Source of the DNA: Saccharopolyspora gloriosae
Lineage (GTDB): Bacteria; Actinomycetota; Actinomycetes; Mycobacteriales; Pseudonocardiaceae
Assembly: GCF_014203325.1 (NCBI RefSeq)
Contig: NZ_JACHIV010000001.1
Span: forward strand, 1,303,501 to 1,367,500
DNA: 64,000 nucleotides
Direction of reading: 5' to 3'
This document shows, piece after piece, positions 37,466 through 47,617 of this stretch. The notes under the pieces were generated by a model. That model saw only the letters and a list, made by a program, of their open reading frames with translations. It was not told the origin of the DNA and searched no databases. Each line of letters starts with the position of its first letter. The stretch's first letter is position 1. The position numbers and the translations under genes were made by a program.

Positions 37466-39205
37466 TCACAGGCCCAGGTCGGCCTCGAACGCGCCGTCCT
37501 CCAGCCGCTGCTTGAGCGTGCTCAAGAACCGCGCCGCGTCCGCACCGTCGACCAGCCGGTGGTCGTAGGACAGCGCCAGGTACACCATCGAGCGGATCGC
37601 GATGGTGTCGCCGCCGTTGTCGTCCGAGACCACCACGGGGCGCTTCACGACGGTCCCCGTGCCCAGCATGCCCACCTGCGGGGGGTTCAGGATCGGGGTG
37701 TCGAACAGCGCGCCGCGGCTGCCGGTGTTGGTGATCGTGAACGTGCCACCGGAGAGCTCGTCGGGCTTGAGCTTGTTGTTCCGGGTGCGCTCGGCCACGT
37801 CGGAGATCTTGCGGGCCAGCCCGCCGAGGTTGAGGTCCCCGGCGTCGTGGATCACCGGCGAGACCAGCCCGCGCGGCGTGTCCACGGCGACCGACAGGTG
37901 CTCGGCCGCGTGGTAGGTGATCTCCTTGGTCTCCTCGTTGACCGAGGCGTTGACCTTCGGGTGCAGCTTGAGCGCCTCGGTCGCGGCCTTCGCGAAGAAG
38001 GGCAGGAAGGACAGCTTCACGCCCTCCGCGGCCTCGAAGGTGCCCTTCGCCTGCTGGCGCAGCTTGGCGATGCGGGTCACGTCGACCTCGATCACCGTGG
38101 TCAGCTGCGCCGCGGTCTGCAGCGACTCGACCATGCGGCGGGCCAACAGCTGGCGCAGGCGGGACATCTTCTGCGTCGTGCCGCGCAGCGCGTCCGCCTC
38201 GTCCGACTGCTCGACCTGCCGGGCCGGAGCGCTGGACTTCGCCGCGGCCGGAGCCGCCGGGGCGGCGGGCCGCGACTTCGCGGCGTCCACGGCGGCCTGC
38301 ACGTCCTGCTTGCGGATGCGGCCGCCGACGCCGCTGCCCTGGACCTGGGACAGGTCGATGCCGTGCTGGTTGGCCAGCTTGCGCACCAGCGGCGTCACGT
38401 ACGGGGTGCTCCCGGACGGGGCCGACGACGCGGGCTGCGCGGGCTCGGCGGGCTTCGCCGGGGCCGGCGCGGCCGGCGCGGCCGGAGCTGCGGGCTGGGC
38501 CGCGGCGGCCGGTTCCGGCGTCGGCTCGGGAGCCGGAGCGGCAGGGGCGGGTTCCGGCGCGGGCTGCGCCGGGGCCGCCGGTGCGGCGCCCTGCTCGCCG
38601 ACGACGGCCAGCTTGCCGCCGACCTCGACGGTGTCGTCCTCGTTCGCGGCGATCTCCAGCAGCGTGCCCGCCACCGGCGAGGGGATCTCGGTGTCGACCT
38701 TGTCGGTGGAGACCTCCAGCAGGGGTTCGTCGACCTCGACGGTGTCGCCGACCTGCTTGAGCCACCGGGTGATCGTGCCCTCGCTGACGCTCTCGCCCAG
38801 CGCGGGCATCGGCACCTCGGTGCCCTGCGCCGAACCGCCGGAAGCGGGAGCCGCGGGCTGCTCGGCGGCCGGTGCCTCCTGGGCCGGAGCCGCCGGAGCG
38901 GACTCCTGCGCGGGTGCGGGCTCCGCGGCGGGCGCTTCCTGCGCGGGTGCGGCGGACCCGCCGTCGGCGCTGTCACCGATGACGGCGAGCTCGCCGCCGA
39001 TCTCCACCGTGTCGTCCTCCTCGGCGACGATGCGCTGCAGCACACCGGCGGCCGGGGACGGGATCTCGGTGTCGACCTTGTCGGTGGAGACCTCCAGCAG
39101 GGGTTCGTCGACCTCGACGGTGTCGCCGACCTGCTTGAGCCACCGGGTGATCGTGCCCTCGCTGACGCTTTCGCCTAGCGCGGGCATCTGGACGGAGAAG
39201 GACAT
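37466..39205 (-). CDS. sucB: Dihydrolipoamide acyltransferase E2 with two lipoyl domains
   Basis: Core E2 subunit; in actinobacteria this protein (DlaT/SucB) serves pyruvate dehydrogenase and may be shared with peroxynitrite defence. 579 residues: lipoyl domain 1 (about 3-77, lipoyl-Lys43 in STDKVDTE), an Ala/Pro/Glu linker, lipoyl domain 2 (about 129-203, Lys169), a second Ala/Pro linker, the peripheral-subunit binding domain ([19 protein letters not shown]), and the catalytic domain ending in [16 protein letters not shown] with the His and Asp. Directly upstream is lpd (E3). LipA and LipB nearby supply its cofactor. The lipoyl domains are almost identical in DNA. Assignment between pyruvate and 2-oxoglutarate complexes is by analogy. 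Confidence 0.95.
   Translation of the reverse strand: MSFSVQMPALGESVSEGTITRWLKQVGDTVEVDEPLLEVSTDKVDTEIPSPAAGVLQRIVAEEDDTVEIGGELAVIGDSADGGSAAPAQEAPAAEPAPAQESAPAAPAQEAPAAEQPAAPASGGSAQGTEVPMPALGESVSEGTITRWLKQVGDTVEVDEPLLEVSTDKVDTEIPSPVAGTLLEIAANEDDTVEVGGKLAVVGEQGAAPAAPAQPAPEPAPAAPAPEPTPEPAAAAQPAAPAAPAAPAPAKPAEPAQPASSAPSGSTPYVTPLVRKLANQHGIDLSQVQGSGVGGRIRKQDVQAAVDAAKSRPAAPAAPAAAKSSAPARQVEQSDEADALRGTTQKMSRLRQLLARRMVESLQTAAQLTTVIEVDVTRIAKLRQQAKGTFEAAEGVKLSFLPFFAKAATEALKLHPKVNASVNEETKEITYHAAEHLSVAVDTPRGLVSPVIHDAGDLNLGGLARKISDVAERTRNNKLKPDELSGGTFTITNTGSRGALFDTPILNPPQVGMLGTGTVVKRPVVVSDDNGGDTIAIRSMVYLALSYDHRLVDGADAARFLSTLKQRLEDGAFEADLGL
38683..39188. repeat. 128-bp direct repeat in the two lipoyl domains
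   Basis: Positions 38683-38810 and 39061-39188 agree at all but about two bases, offset by 378 bp (126 codons). It encodes the carboxyl-facing part of each lipoyl domain including the STDKVD lysine. Confidence 0.88.
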
Positions 39206-39271
39206 CGGTCGCTGACTCCTCGTGCGGTGTGGCGGGGTGCTGTGCTGGTGCGGGTTGCGGACCGGGGCAGG

Positions 39272-40642
39272 TCAGCCGTGGACGTGCAACGGCTTGCCCG
39301 CCAGGGCGAGGTGCGCCTCGCCGAGGGCCTCGGTCTGCGTGGGGTGGGCGTGCACCAGCGGTGCCACGTCCTCCGGCAGCGCTTCCCAGTTGTAGATCAA
39401 CTGGGCTTCGCCGATGAGCTCGCCGACCCGGTCGCCGACCAGGTGCAGGCCGAGCACCGGCCCGTCGGTGGCGCGGACCAGCTTCACCGCGCCCGCCGTC
39501 TTGAGGATCTGGCTCTTGCCGTTGCCCGCGAGGTCGTAGGTGAAGGTCTGCACCGAGCCGTACTGGTCCTTCGCGGCGCTCTCGGTCAGGCCCACCGAGG
39601 CGACCTCGGGGTGGCTGTAGGTGACGCGCGGGATGCCGGCCTCATCGATGGCCTGCGGGTTCTGGCCCGCGATCTCCTCGGCGATGAACACGCCCTGCTG
39701 GAAACCGCGGTGCGCCAGCTGCAGACCGGGCACGATGTCGCCGACCGCGTAGACGCCGGGGAGGCTGGTGCGCAGGCGGTCGTCGGTGACGACGAAACCG
39801 CGCTCCAGCTTGATGCCCGCTTCCTCGTAGCCGTGGCCCGCGGTGTTCGGTCCGCGGCCGACGGCCACCAGCAGCAGGTCCGCGTCGAGCTGGTCGCCGT
39901 TCTCCAGGCTCACCGAGACACCGGAGTCGGTCTGGGTGGCGCCGGTGAACTTCACGCCGGTCTTGAACTTGATGCCGCGCTTGCGGAACGCGCGCTCCAG
40001 CTGCTTGGAGGCGAACTCGTCCTCGTTGGGCACCAGGTGCGGGAGGGCTTCGACGATGCTGACCTCGGCGCCGAAGGAGCGCCACACGCTGGCGAACTCC
40101 ACGCCGATCACGCCGCCGCCGAGCACCACGACCTTCTCCGGCACGTAGTCCAGGTTCAGCGCCTGCTCGCTGGCGATGATCCGGCCGCCGAGCTCCAGGC
40201 CCGGCAGCGACTTGGAGTACGAACCGGTGGCCAGCACGATGTTCTTGCCGGTGTAGCGGGTGCCGTCGACCTCGACGGTGTTCGCGTCGACCAGGGTGCC
40301 CGCGCCTTCGACCAGCGTCACCTTGTGCGCCTTGGCCAGGCCCTGCAGGCCCTTGTAGAGCTTGCCGACGACACCGTCCTTGTAGGAGTTCACCCCCGCG
40401 ATGTCGATGCCCTCCAGGGAGGTCTTGACACCGAACTGATCGCCGTCGCGCGCGGAGTCGGCGATCTCCGCGGCGTGCAGCAAAGCCTTGGTGGGAATGC
40501 ACCCGCGGTGCAGGCAAGTCCCCCCGAGCTTGTCCTTTTCAATGAGGACGACGGACAGGCCCAGCTCAGCCGCGCGGAAAGCGCAGGCGTAGCCGCCCGA
40601 ACCGCCGCCGAGAATGACCAGATCGGCGGACGTGTCGGTCAC
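39272..40642 (-). CDS. lpd: Dihydrolipoamide dehydrogenase (E3)
   Basis: FAD flavoprotein reoxidising the dihydrolipoyl groups of SucB with NAD+. 456 residues: FAD motif LVILGGGSGGYACA, redox disulfide Cys43 and Cys48 in GGTCLHRGCIPTKALL, NAD motif VVVLGGGVIGVEFASVW, second FAD motif GVYAVGDIVPG, and the carboxyl HAHPTQTEA with the catalytic His-Glu. I chose GTG 40642 since GAGGAG lies six bases upstream and the protein then starts right before the fold; ATG 40663 would add seven residues. It is 66 bp upstream of sucB on the same strand. Confidence 0.95.
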   Translation of the reverse strand: MTDTSADLVILGGGSGGYACAFRAAELGLSVVLIEKDKLGGTCLHRGCIPTKALLHAAEIADSARDGDQFGVKTSLEGIDIAGVNSYKDGVVGKLYKGLQGLAKAHKVTLVEGAGTLVDANTVEVDGTRYTGKNIVLATGSYSKSLPGLELGGRIIASEQALNLDYVPEKVVVLGGGVIGVEFASVWRSFGAEVSIVEALPHLVPNEDEFASKQLERAFRKRGIKFKTGVKFTGATQTDSGVSVSLENGDQLDADLLLVAVGRGPNTAGHGYEEAGIKLERGFVVTDDRLRTSLPGVYAVGDIVPGLQLAHRGFQQGVFIAEEIAGQNPQAIDEAGIPRVTYSHPEVASVGLTESAAKDQYGSVQTFTYDLAGNGKSQILKTAGAVKLVRATDGPVLGLHLVGDRVGELIGEAQLIYNWEALPEDVAPLVHAHPTQTEALGEAHLALAGKPLHVHG

Positions 40643-40952
40643 TTCGCACTCCTCGACAGCCATCGTTGAATCGCTGAGGTGTCGCCGTCCCGGCTGTCGC
40701 GCGAGGCACGGAACACCTGGCAGCCATCTTGTCACCACCCGAAGGGACGACGCGACGTGGGCTCGTTCTGATCGCTTGAACGTGCGCGAGACCACTGAAT
40801 CGTTTTTTACGATTCTCAGCTTCGTCACAGGCGCCCGGTGGCATCATCGCGAACGGGAGCACTGGTTTTCGAAGGCGTTCCGAGTGCCGGCGGTGCCAGG
40901 GGTGAATCGAATCCGAAGCCGCCGGGCTTCCAGGTTCGGGGAGGCGAATGCT
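40643..40952. promoter_or_regulatory. Divergent promoter region of lpd with a palindrome
   Basis: Intergenic 310 bp without a gene. A GAATCG-N7-CGATTC palindrome with a T6 spacer (40797-40815) lies about 155 bp before lpd and could be an operator or hairpin. No clear -35/-10 pair was found. Confidence 0.45.
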
Positions 40953-41294
40953 GTGGGTCTGTTCGATCGTTTCCGCCGCAGGCGGGGCACCGGCCGCCCC
41001 GCGGATTCCCGAGATTCCGATCACTTGCGGGCCTGGGCCCAGCAGCGCCACGGCGTGGAAGCGTTCGTCGAACCCCGAACCACGGTCACCGAGACCACGG
41101 TCCTGCTGGTCGCTCACGACGGCGAGTGGACCCGGCGCCGGGTGAACGGGCCCGAGGCGGCGTTCCGCTTCGCCCGCAAGCACGGGCTGCCCTGCTACGA
41201 GGTCGCGAAGCTCGGCTACCCGCAGCGGATGCGCGACTACCAGGCCCGCCAGCGGGTCTTACGGGACCGGGAGCGGCGCCGCGACCTGGGCTAG
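40953..41294 (+). CDS. Small basic protein of unknown function
   Basis: A 113-residue soluble protein starting MGLFDRFRRRRGTG, rich in arginine at both ends, with a central beta-like segment TTVTETTVLLVAHDGEWTRRRV and a helix AAFRFARKHGLPCYEVAKLGYPQRMRDY. GGGGAGG lies eight bases before GTG 40953, which decides the start. Short proteins of this type are common next to lpd/pepA in actinobacteria and are sometimes labelled oxidoreductase, but I see no cofactor motif. Its TAG stop shares the palindromic CTAG with the stop of the convergent OsmC gene. Confidence 0.75.
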   Translation: MGLFDRFRRRRGTGRPADSRDSDHLRAWAQQRHGVEAFVEPRTTVTETTVLLVAHDGEWTRRRVNGPEAAFRFARKHGLPCYEVAKLGYPQRMRDYQARQRVLRDRERRRDLG

Positions 41295-41803
41295 TTCGCG
41301 ACGCGGGTGGACGGGGCCAGGCGCACCGGGAAGTTCACCGACTTCGAGATGTAGCAGAGCTCGTGGGCCCGTTCGTGCAACGCTTCCGCGACGTCCACGC
41401 TGGCCAGGTCCTCGACGGTCACCTCGGGGCTGAGCACGACTTCGCGGAACCGGCCGGAGCCGTCGGCGTTCTCCGCGAGCACCCCCTGCGCCCGGTCGTG
41501 GTAGCCGATCACCACCACGCCGTGGTCCGCCGCCAAGTGCAGGAACCACAGCATGTGGCACTGCGACAGCGAGGCGATCAGCATCTCCTCCGGGTTGTAC
41601 CGGTCGGAGTCGCCGAGGAACGCGGGGTCCGCGGACGCCTCGATGGGGTTCTTGCCCTCCGCGCGCACCTCGTGGGTCCGCTCGTAGCTGTGGTAGCTGC
41701 TGGTGCCCGCGCCGGTGTTGCCGGTCCACACCACTTCGACCGCGAAACCGTGGCTCGCCGGCGCGGGTGGGGTCGGCTGCCGCTCGATGGAGTCGCTCAC
41801 CAC
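41291..41803 (-). CDS. OsmC/Ohr family peroxiredoxin-like protein
   Basis: A 170-residue OsmC-family protein, normally a homodimeric thiol peroxidase for organic hydroperoxides using dihydrolipoamide or small thiols. The two family cysteines are present, in LIASLSQCHMLWFLHLA and AHELCYISKSVNFPV, and the NPEEMLIASL block is typical. Neighbouring Lpd could supply reduced lipoyl electrons, as for related Ohr/OsmC proteins; that link is an inference. Two consecutive GTG codons (41803, 41800) follow AGGA; either may start it. It is convergent with the 113-residue gene, overlapping by four bases. Confidence 0.9.
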   Translation of the reverse strand: MVSDSIERQPTPPAPASHGFAVEVVWTGNTGAGTSSYHSYERTHEVRAEGKNPIEASADPAFLGDSDRYNPEEMLIASLSQCHMLWFLHLAADHGVVVIGYHDRAQGVLAENADGSGRFREVVLSPEVTVEDLASVDVAEALHERAHELCYISKSVNFPVRLAPSTRVAN

Positions 41804-41888
41804 CCCATCCTGGCATCGCGGGTGCGGCCAGTGGTGATCCCTTTGAGATGCGCCTCACAAAGCGGATCCGGCGGGGTCGCGACGCGCG

Positions 41889-41920
41889 GGAGGCCCGCCG
41901 AGCGCACTCGACGGGCCTCC
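41889..41920 (-). terminator. pepA terminator
   Basis: Stem GGAGGCCCG-C-CGAG / CTCG-A-CGGGCCTCC with loop CGCA and one mismatch, 22 bp after the pepA stop. Confidence 0.8.
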
Positions 41921-41941
41921 GGGCAGAGCACGGGCTCGGCG

Positions 41942-43429
41942 TCAGCCGTTCTCGGCGATGTCGGCGAGCACGGCCGCGATGGTGCGCACCGGGACGCCGG
42001 TGCCGCCCTTCGAGGTGTAGCCCCACGGCGAGTTCGTGTTGTACGCCGGACCGGCCACGTCGATGTGCGCCCACGGCAGGCCCTCGGCGACGAACTCCTT
42101 CAGGAACAGCCCCGCCGAGAGCATGCCGCCCCAGCGGTGCCCGGCGACGTTGGCCAGGTCGGCGAGCTTCGAGTCCAGGTCGCCGCGCAGCTCCTCGGGC
42201 AGCGGCATCGGCCAGGCGCCCTCACCGGTGGCCTGCGAGAGCTTCGCGACCCGGTCGCGGAAGTCCTCGTCGCCCATCACCGCGGGCGTGCGCTTGCCCA
42301 GCGCCACGACCTGCGCGCCGGTGAGCGTGGACGTCTCGATCAGGTAGTCCGGCTCGTCCTCGGCGGCCCGCACGATGGCGTCCGCGAGGATCAGGCGGCC
42401 TTCGGCGTCGGTGTTGAGGATCTCGACGGTCTTGCCGCCGTACATGCTCAGCACGTCGCCCGGCCGGTAGGCGGTGCCGGAGGGCATGTTCTCCACCATC
42501 GGCACCGTGGCGGTCACGTCCAGCGGGTAGTTCAGCTTCGCGACCAGCACCATCGTCGCGATCACGGCGGCGGCGCCGGACATGTCCGAGGTCATCTCGT
42601 CCATGGAGGCCGCGGGCTTGAGCGAGATGCCGCCGGTGTCGAAGGTGACGCCCTTGCCGACCAACGCGACCTTCTTCGCGGCCTTCGGGCCCTTGTGCCG
42701 CAGCCGGACCAGGCGCGGCGGGCGGCTCGAACCGGCGCCGACGCCGAGGATGCCGCCGAAGCCGCCCTTGCGCAGCGCCGCCTCGTCGAGCACCTCGACC
42801 TCCAGCCCGGCGGAGCGGCCGAGCTCGCTCGCGCGTTCGGCGAACGAGGCGGGGAACAGGTCGTTCGGCGGGGTGTTGATCAGGTCGCGGGCGATGGTGA
42901 CGGACTCGCCGATCGCGGTGCCGCCCTTGAGCGCGTGCTTGGCCGCGTCGTCCTTCGCGTCCGGCACGATCAGGTCGACCTGGCCGACCGGGTCGTCGCC
43001 GGGCTCGGACTTGTACTTGCGGAACGAGTAGGCGCCCAGCACGGTGCCCTGCACGGTCGCGGCGAGGTCCAGCGCGCCCAGCGTGGTCGCGGCGTGGCCG
43101 ATGCCGCTGAGGGCGCGGGCCGCGGAGCCCGCGGCGCGGCGCACCTGCTCGCCGGTGGGGGCGTCGCCGGTGATCTTGCCGAGGCCGACGGCCAGCAGCA
43201 CGTCCGCGCGCAGCCCGCTCGCGGGCAGCTTGACGACCTCTTCGGCCTTGCCGGTGGCGCCGAGCGTCGCGAGCACCTTCGCCAGATCACCGTCGAAGGC
43301 CGCGGCCACCTCCTCGCCGCCGGGCGCGATCTCCGGACCGTCGGCACCGGAGACGGTGCCGATGACCAGGACGTCCGCGGTCAGCTTCGCGGCCTTGGTG
43401 TCGGTGAGGGCGAGTTTCGGCGTGCTCAC
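41942..43429 (-). CDS. pepA: Leucyl aminopeptidase, M17 family
   Basis: Cytosolic two-metal aminopeptidase, usually hexameric, releasing amino-terminal residues from peptides. 495 residues: an amino-terminal macro-like domain and the M17 catalytic domain with [16 protein letters not shown], the MSGAAAV helix, [16 protein letters not shown] and the signature NTDAEGRL. The start GTG at 43429 is fixed by GGAGGAAC four bases upstream. Its place beside lpd and sucB matches other actinobacteria. It is followed by a terminator. Confidence 0.96.
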   Translation of the reverse strand: MSTPKLALTDTKAAKLTADVLVIGTVSGADGPEIAPGGEEVAAAFDGDLAKVLATLGATGKAEEVVKLPASGLRADVLLAVGLGKITGDAPTGEQVRRAAGSAARALSGIGHAATTLGALDLAATVQGTVLGAYSFRKYKSEPGDDPVGQVDLIVPDAKDDAAKHALKGGTAIGESVTIARDLINTPPNDLFPASFAERASELGRSAGLEVEVLDEAALRKGGFGGILGVGAGSSRPPRLVRLRHKGPKAAKKVALVGKGVTFDTGGISLKPAASMDEMTSDMSGAAAVIATMVLVAKLNYPLDVTATVPMVENMPSGTAYRPGDVLSMYGGKTVEILNTDAEGRLILADAIVRAAEDEPDYLIETSTLTGAQVVALGKRTPAVMGDEDFRDRVAKLSQATGEGAWPMPLPEELRGDLDSKLADLANVAGHRWGGMLSAGLFLKEFVAEGLPWAHIDVAGPAYNTNSPWGYTSKGGTGVPVRTIAAVLADIAENG

Positions 43430-44045
43430 GTGTGTTCCTCCGGGCGAATCGCCGTCGATGGTGGGCGTGGAACGCGGGGACCGGGTCCCCGGCGGGCTTG
43501 ACCTGGTCGGAGGCCTTCCCGCGCCCGCCACTCTAGAAGCAGCGGGCCGAGGTGGATCTGCGAGGCGGTCCGGGGCTCGCGCACCGGACGCGCCGTTGTG
43601 CACCGAGCTTAGCCCCGCGTTGATCAGTGCTCGGGCCGCTCGGCCTCCGACTTCCCCCGATGTGCTCAAGTCGGGGCGGTCCCCGCGGCCGGGCGGGAGC
43701 CGTGACCAGCCGTGCTCGGACTCGCCCGGAAGAACGTCACCCGGCCCGGAGGCGTTTTTGTGGCGGAGTCGATGACCAGGCTGAACGCACGCACGACCGC
43801 GCACGCGCGGGCACTCTCCGGAACGAGATCACCACATGGCGTGGCACGATCGACGAAGGCCGGAGGGCCGTGCGACCGCTGAGCCGCCGAAGCCCGCCGG
43901 ACCCGATGCGTAGGCTGTGCCCCCGCAGGCCGGGGTGCGCCGAGGCCGCGCGGCACCGGGATCGGAGCCGCCGAACGGGTGCGCCCGGCCGATGTCGACC
44001 GGCGGACGGCCGCCGGCGGAAACGGCGTTCTGCGAGGGTGGTCGG
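43430..44045. other. Non-coding divergent region between pepA and the permease
   Basis: About 616 bp. I see no gene, RNA or repeat. In-frame starts for the permease at 43917 or 43992 would shorten this gap, but they lack a ribosome site. Confidence 0.5.
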
Positions 44046-45329
44046 GTGGCGCAACAGGTCGCGGAACAAGCGGCGAGCTCACCGGCGGAGTCCGTCGGCG
44101 GGGGGCGGGCCCGGCGCTCGATCGGCTCGGCGCTGCCGCTCGCGCTGGGCGGCATGCTCGGCGCGGGCCTGTTCGTCGGCATCGCGCCCGCCGCGCTCGC
44201 CGCCGGGCCGCTGCTGCTGCTCGCGGTGCCGCTGGTGCTGGTCGCGGTGGCCTGCAGCGCGCTCGCCTCGGCGCACCAGTCCGCGAGCTACCGGGGCCCC
44301 GGCGCCGGATACGCGTGCATCCGCGCGCGGCTGGGCGTGCTGCCCGCGCGGTTCGGAGCCGCCACCGCGCTGGCGGGCCAGGTCGCGGCGCTGGCGGCGA
44401 TCGCCAGGGTGATCGCCGAGCACGCGATGCCCGCCGCGCCACCCGTCATCTCCTCGGCGATCGTGCTGCTCGTCGTGCTGGCCGCGACCGCGGGACTGCG
44501 GATCCGCGGCGCCGCCGCCTGGGTCTGGCTGCTGCTCACGCTGGCCGTGGTGGGTCTGGTGATCGCGGTGTGCTTCGCGATCGAGCCGCCCGAATCCCCG
44601 CCGATGGGCGCCGCGCAGGAGGACGGCGCCATCGGGATCACCGGTGCCGCGGGCGTGCTGTTCTTCGGCTTCCTCGGCTTCGAACGGCTCACCGCCCCGG
44701 CCGAGGAACGGGACCGGCACCGGGGCGTGATCGTGAAGTGGGGCGTCATCGCCTCCCTGGTCGTCACCGGCGTCGTGGTGTCGCTGCTGGCCTGGGCGCT
44801 GCTGCACCAGCTCGGCCCGGCGCGGCTGGCACTTTCCGGGCAGCCGCTGCTCGACGCGCTCGACGCCGCGGCCGGGGGCCGGCTGCGGCCGATGGTCGGC
44901 ACCGCCGTGGGGCTCGCGCTGTTCCCGGTGCTGCTGGGCGTCCTGGAGTCGTTGCGCTCCACCGCGCTGGCGGTGCAGCGCGATCAGGACCTGCCCGCCG
45001 CGCTGGGCCGCGAGAGCCGCGCCGGGACGCCGTACCTGCTGGACCTGTGCGCGGGCGTCGCCGCGGCCGCGGTGGCCCTGCTGGTGCCGCCGGTGCCCGC
45101 GATGGCGTTCGCCTCGTGCTGCCTGCTCGTGCACCACGCGCTGGCCAACGCCGCCGCGCGGGTGCTGCTCGCCGACGACCAGGTGTGGCGGATGCGTTCC
45201 GCCTGCCTGGGCATGGGATTGGCGGTGATCCTGGCCATGAGCATGCCCGTTCATGCGATGCTCGGAACGCTCGTGGTGGTCATCGCCGGTCCGTTGCTCG
45301 CGGGCCTGGTCTCTCGGCGCTGGAGTTGA
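44046..45329 (+). CDS. Amino acid permease, APC superfamily
   Basis: A 427-residue membrane transporter with about eleven to twelve hydrophobic helices. The first carries the APC unwound-helix motif GGMLGAGLFVGIAPAAL (cf. G-x-G-[IL]-F). A later GITGAAGVLFFGFLGFERL corresponds to the sixth helix with the conserved Phe/Gly break, followed by the charged loop EERDRHRGVIVKW. Proton-coupled uptake of an amino acid or amine is likely; the substrate is unknown. GTG 44046 is preceded by GAGGG at a suitable distance. The DUF402 gene follows after 7 bp, so they form an operon. Confidence 0.85.
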   Translation: MAQQVAEQAASSPAESVGGGRARRSIGSALPLALGGMLGAGLFVGIAPAALAAGPLLLLAVPLVLVAVACSALASAHQSASYRGPGAGYACIRARLGVLPARFGAATALAGQVAALAAIARVIAEHAMPAAPPVISSAIVLLVVLAATAGLRIRGAAAWVWLLLTLAVVGLVIAVCFAIEPPESPPMGAAQEDGAIGITGAAGVLFFGFLGFERLTAPAEERDRHRGVIVKWGVIASLVVTGVVVSLLAWALLHQLGPARLALSGQPLLDALDAAAGGRLRPMVGTAVGLALFPVLLGVLESLRSTALAVQRDQDLPAALGRESRAGTPYLLDLCAGVAAAAVALLVPPVPAMAFASCCLLVHHALANAAARVLLADDQVWRMRSACLGMGLAVILAMSMPVHAMLGTLVVVIAGPLLAGLVSRRWS

Positions 45330-45336
45330 GGTCGGC

Positions 45337-46005
45337 ATGCTCGAAAGCGGTCCGGAACGTGGTGCACGGCTCGGCGCGGCCCCGGGGGAGTGGGCGCCCG
45401 GATCGGACATCCTCTACCGGTTCTGGCGGCTCGACGGATCGTTGGGCACCGTGCACCCGGCGCGCGTGGTCAGCGACGCCCCGGACCGGGTGCTGTGCTG
45501 GGTGCTGCCGGGCACGCCGATCCGCATCACCACGTCGCCGGACGGCCGCAAACCCCGCGAGCTCCCGCTGCACGAGCGGTTCTCCGGCGTCCGGGTGCCC
45601 GCGCTGTCGGTCTGGCACACCACCGCCACGCTGCGGCTCGTGTTCGCCGAGCACTGGTCGTCGGTGTGGTGGTTCTTCGAGGCCGACGGCACGTTCCGCA
45701 ACTGGTACGTGAACCTCGAGGTGCCGCTCGGCCGCGACGAGACCGGCGTGAACCGCGTCGACGGCGTGCTGGACCTGGAGGTCTTCCCCGGCGGCGAGTG
45801 GGCCTGGAAGGACGAGGACGAGCTGAGCTCGGCGCTCACCGCGGGCCGCATCGACCAGGCGCGGCTGAGCCGGTTGCGCGCGGAGGGCGAGCGGATGGCG
45901 CACCTCGCCGAACGCGGCAGGTTCCCGTTCGACGGCACCTACTGCGACGCCCGCCCGGATCCCGCCTGGCCGCTGCCCTCGTTGCCCGAGGACCTGGTGT
46001 CCTGA
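45337..46005 (+). CDS. DUF402 family protein (FomD/nucleoside-diphosphate phosphatase-like)
   Basis: A 222-residue DUF402 protein. The family block is clear: WYVNLEVPLGRDETGVNRVD, then GVLDLEVFPGGEWAWKDEDEL, containing the acidic residues that bind metal in FomD-type hydrolases. Relatives hydrolyse nucleotide-linked phosphonates or nucleoside diphosphates. GAGG lies five bases before ATG 45337. It is seven bases behind the permease gene and convergent with a small membrane-protein gene. Confidence 0.83.
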   Translation: MLESGPERGARLGAAPGEWAPGSDILYRFWRLDGSLGTVHPARVVSDAPDRVLCWVLPGTPIRITTSPDGRKPRELPLHERFSGVRVPALSVWHTTATLRLVFAEHWSSVWWFFEADGTFRNWYVNLEVPLGRDETGVNRVDGVLDLEVFPGGEWAWKDEDELSSALTAGRIDQARLSRLRAEGERMAHLAERGRFPFDGTYCDARPDPAWPLPSLPEDLVS

Positions 46006-46048
46006 CCTGCCGAGGGCCGCTGAGCCACGGGCTCGCGGCGCGCTCGGA

Positions 46049-46342
46049 TCAGAGGGCCAGGAAGAAGAACAGGCCGAACACCGCCGCGAGGGCCGCGATG
46101 CCGCCCACCTGGCCGCCGCGCAGGTCCTTCGGGAACAGCGTCTTGTGCTTGCCGTACCACCAGAAACCCCACCAGGCGACACCGGCGGCACCGAGAATCC
46201 CGCCGAACACGCCCAGCCAGGCGTAGCCCCACATGACGAGCAGTCCGCCGCCCAACGGCATCAGCAGGCCCAGTGCGGCGGCCAGCGTGTCCTGCTGGAC
46301 CGTCGTCGGCCCGCTCACGGGCAGGTTCTCCGGGTGAGTCAT
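46049..46342 (-). CDS. Small membrane protein
   Basis: A 97-residue protein with a short polar lead (MTHPENLPVSGPTTVQQD) and about three hydrophobic helices, the second Trp/Gly-rich (GVAWWGFWWYG) and the last GGIAALAAVFGLFFFLAL. No family recognised. The ATG at 46342 is the first to open the conserved-looking lead; an in-frame start at 46372 has no better site. It is convergent with the DUF402 gene and divergent from ilvE. Confidence 0.7.
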   Translation of the reverse strand: MTHPENLPVSGPTTVQQDTLAAALGLLMPLGGGLLVMWGYAWLGVFGGILGAAGVAWWGFWWYGKHKTLFPKDLRGGQVGGIAALAAVFGLFFFLAL

Positions 46343-46499
46343 GTGTCCATCATAGAGCGACGCCGCGATCATCAGGTACGGCTTCGCCCGCTTCGTAGCG
46401 GGACCGGTACGAATGCCGTCGCTGAGCCCGGAAAACTAGGAGGACCGACCACTGGTATACCGGTTTCCACTGTTCTGAGCCGCGCGATACGGTACCGGC

Positions 46500-47603
46500 A
46501 TGACAGAAGAACTCTCGTTCTCCCGGTTCCCCAGTTCGCATCCCGCCACCGAGGCGCACCGCGCGGACGTACTGGCGAATCCCGGATTCGGGAAGTTCTT
46601 CACCGATCACATGGCGACCGTGCGGTTCTCCGCGGAGCGCGGCTGGTACGACGCGAAGATCGAGGCGTACCACTCGCTCGAACTCGACCCCGCCACGACG
46701 GTGCTGCACTACGCGCAGGCGATCTTCGAGGGCTTGAAGGCCTACCGGCAGCCCGACGGAGCCATCGCGGCGTTCCGCCCGGAGCAGAACGCGCAGCGCT
46801 TCCAGCGCTCGGCGCGGCGCATCGCGATGCCGGAACTGCCCGAGCAGGTGTTCCTCGACTCGCTGCGCGACCTGATCGACGTCGACCGCGCGTGGGTGCC
46901 GGAGGCCGGGGAGAGCTCGCTGTACCTGCGGCCGTTCATGATCTCCACCGAGGTCAGCCTCGGCGTGAACCGCCCGGCGAACGAGTACCTGTACTCGGTG
47001 ATCGCCTCGCCCGCGGGCTCGTACTTCTCCGGCGGCGTCAAGCCGGTCACGGTGTGGCTCGGCCACGAGTACGTGCGGGCCGCACCCGGCGGCACCGGCG
47101 CGGCCAAGTTCGCGGGCAACTACGCGGCCTCGTTCGTCGCGCAGGCCCAGGCCGTGGAGAACGGCTGCGACCAGGTGGTGTGGCTGGACGCGGTGGAGCG
47201 CCGCGCGGTCGAGGAGATGGGCGGGATGAACCTGTTCTTCGTCTTCGGCTCCGGTTCCGACGCGCGCCTGGTCACGCCGGAGCTGTCCGGCAGCCTGCTG
47301 CCCGGCGTCACCCGCTCCTCGGTGCTCCAGCTGGGCGCGGACCTGGGATTGACCGTGGAGGAGCGCCGGATCACCACCGACGAGTGGGAGAAGCGCGCCC
47401 GCTCCGGTGAGCTCACCGAGGTGTTCGCCTGCGGCACCGCCGCCGTGATCACCCCCGTCGGACACGTGAAGCACCAGGACGGCGAGTTCGGCATCGCCGA
47501 CGGCCAGGCCGGCGAGGTGACGATGCGGCTGCGCGACCGGCTCACCGCCATCCAGCAGGGCACCGCCGCCGACGAGCACGGCTGGATGGTCCCGCTGGCC
47601 TGA
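46500..47603 (+). CDS. ilvE: Branched-chain amino acid aminotransferase
   Basis: PLP enzyme (fold IV) for the last step of leucine, isoleucine and valine synthesis and the first of their breakdown. 367 residues with the PLP lysine Lys203 in [12 protein letters not shown], the [15 protein letters not shown] and [12 protein letters not shown] blocks, and the phosphate-binding GVTRSSVL and [12 protein letters not shown]. Length and sequence match mycobacterial IlvE. The start is ATG 46500. A strong terminator follows. Its position relative to pepA and cobS matches the mycobacterial order. Confidence 0.97.
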   Translation: MTEELSFSRFPSSHPATEAHRADVLANPGFGKFFTDHMATVRFSAERGWYDAKIEAYHSLELDPATTVLHYAQAIFEGLKAYRQPDGAIAAFRPEQNAQRFQRSARRIAMPELPEQVFLDSLRDLIDVDRAWVPEAGESSLYLRPFMISTEVSLGVNRPANEYLYSVIASPAGSYFSGGVKPVTVWLGHEYVRAAPGGTGAAKFAGNYAASFVAQAQAVENGCDQVVWLDAVERRAVEEMGGMNLFFVFGSGSDARLVTPELSGSLLPGVTRSSVLQLGADLGLTVEERRITTDEWEKRARSGELTEVFACGTAAVITPVGHVKHQDGEFGIADGQAGEVTMRLRDRLTAIQQGTAADEHGWMVPLA

Positions 47604-47617
47604 CGTCCCGCTTCCGA

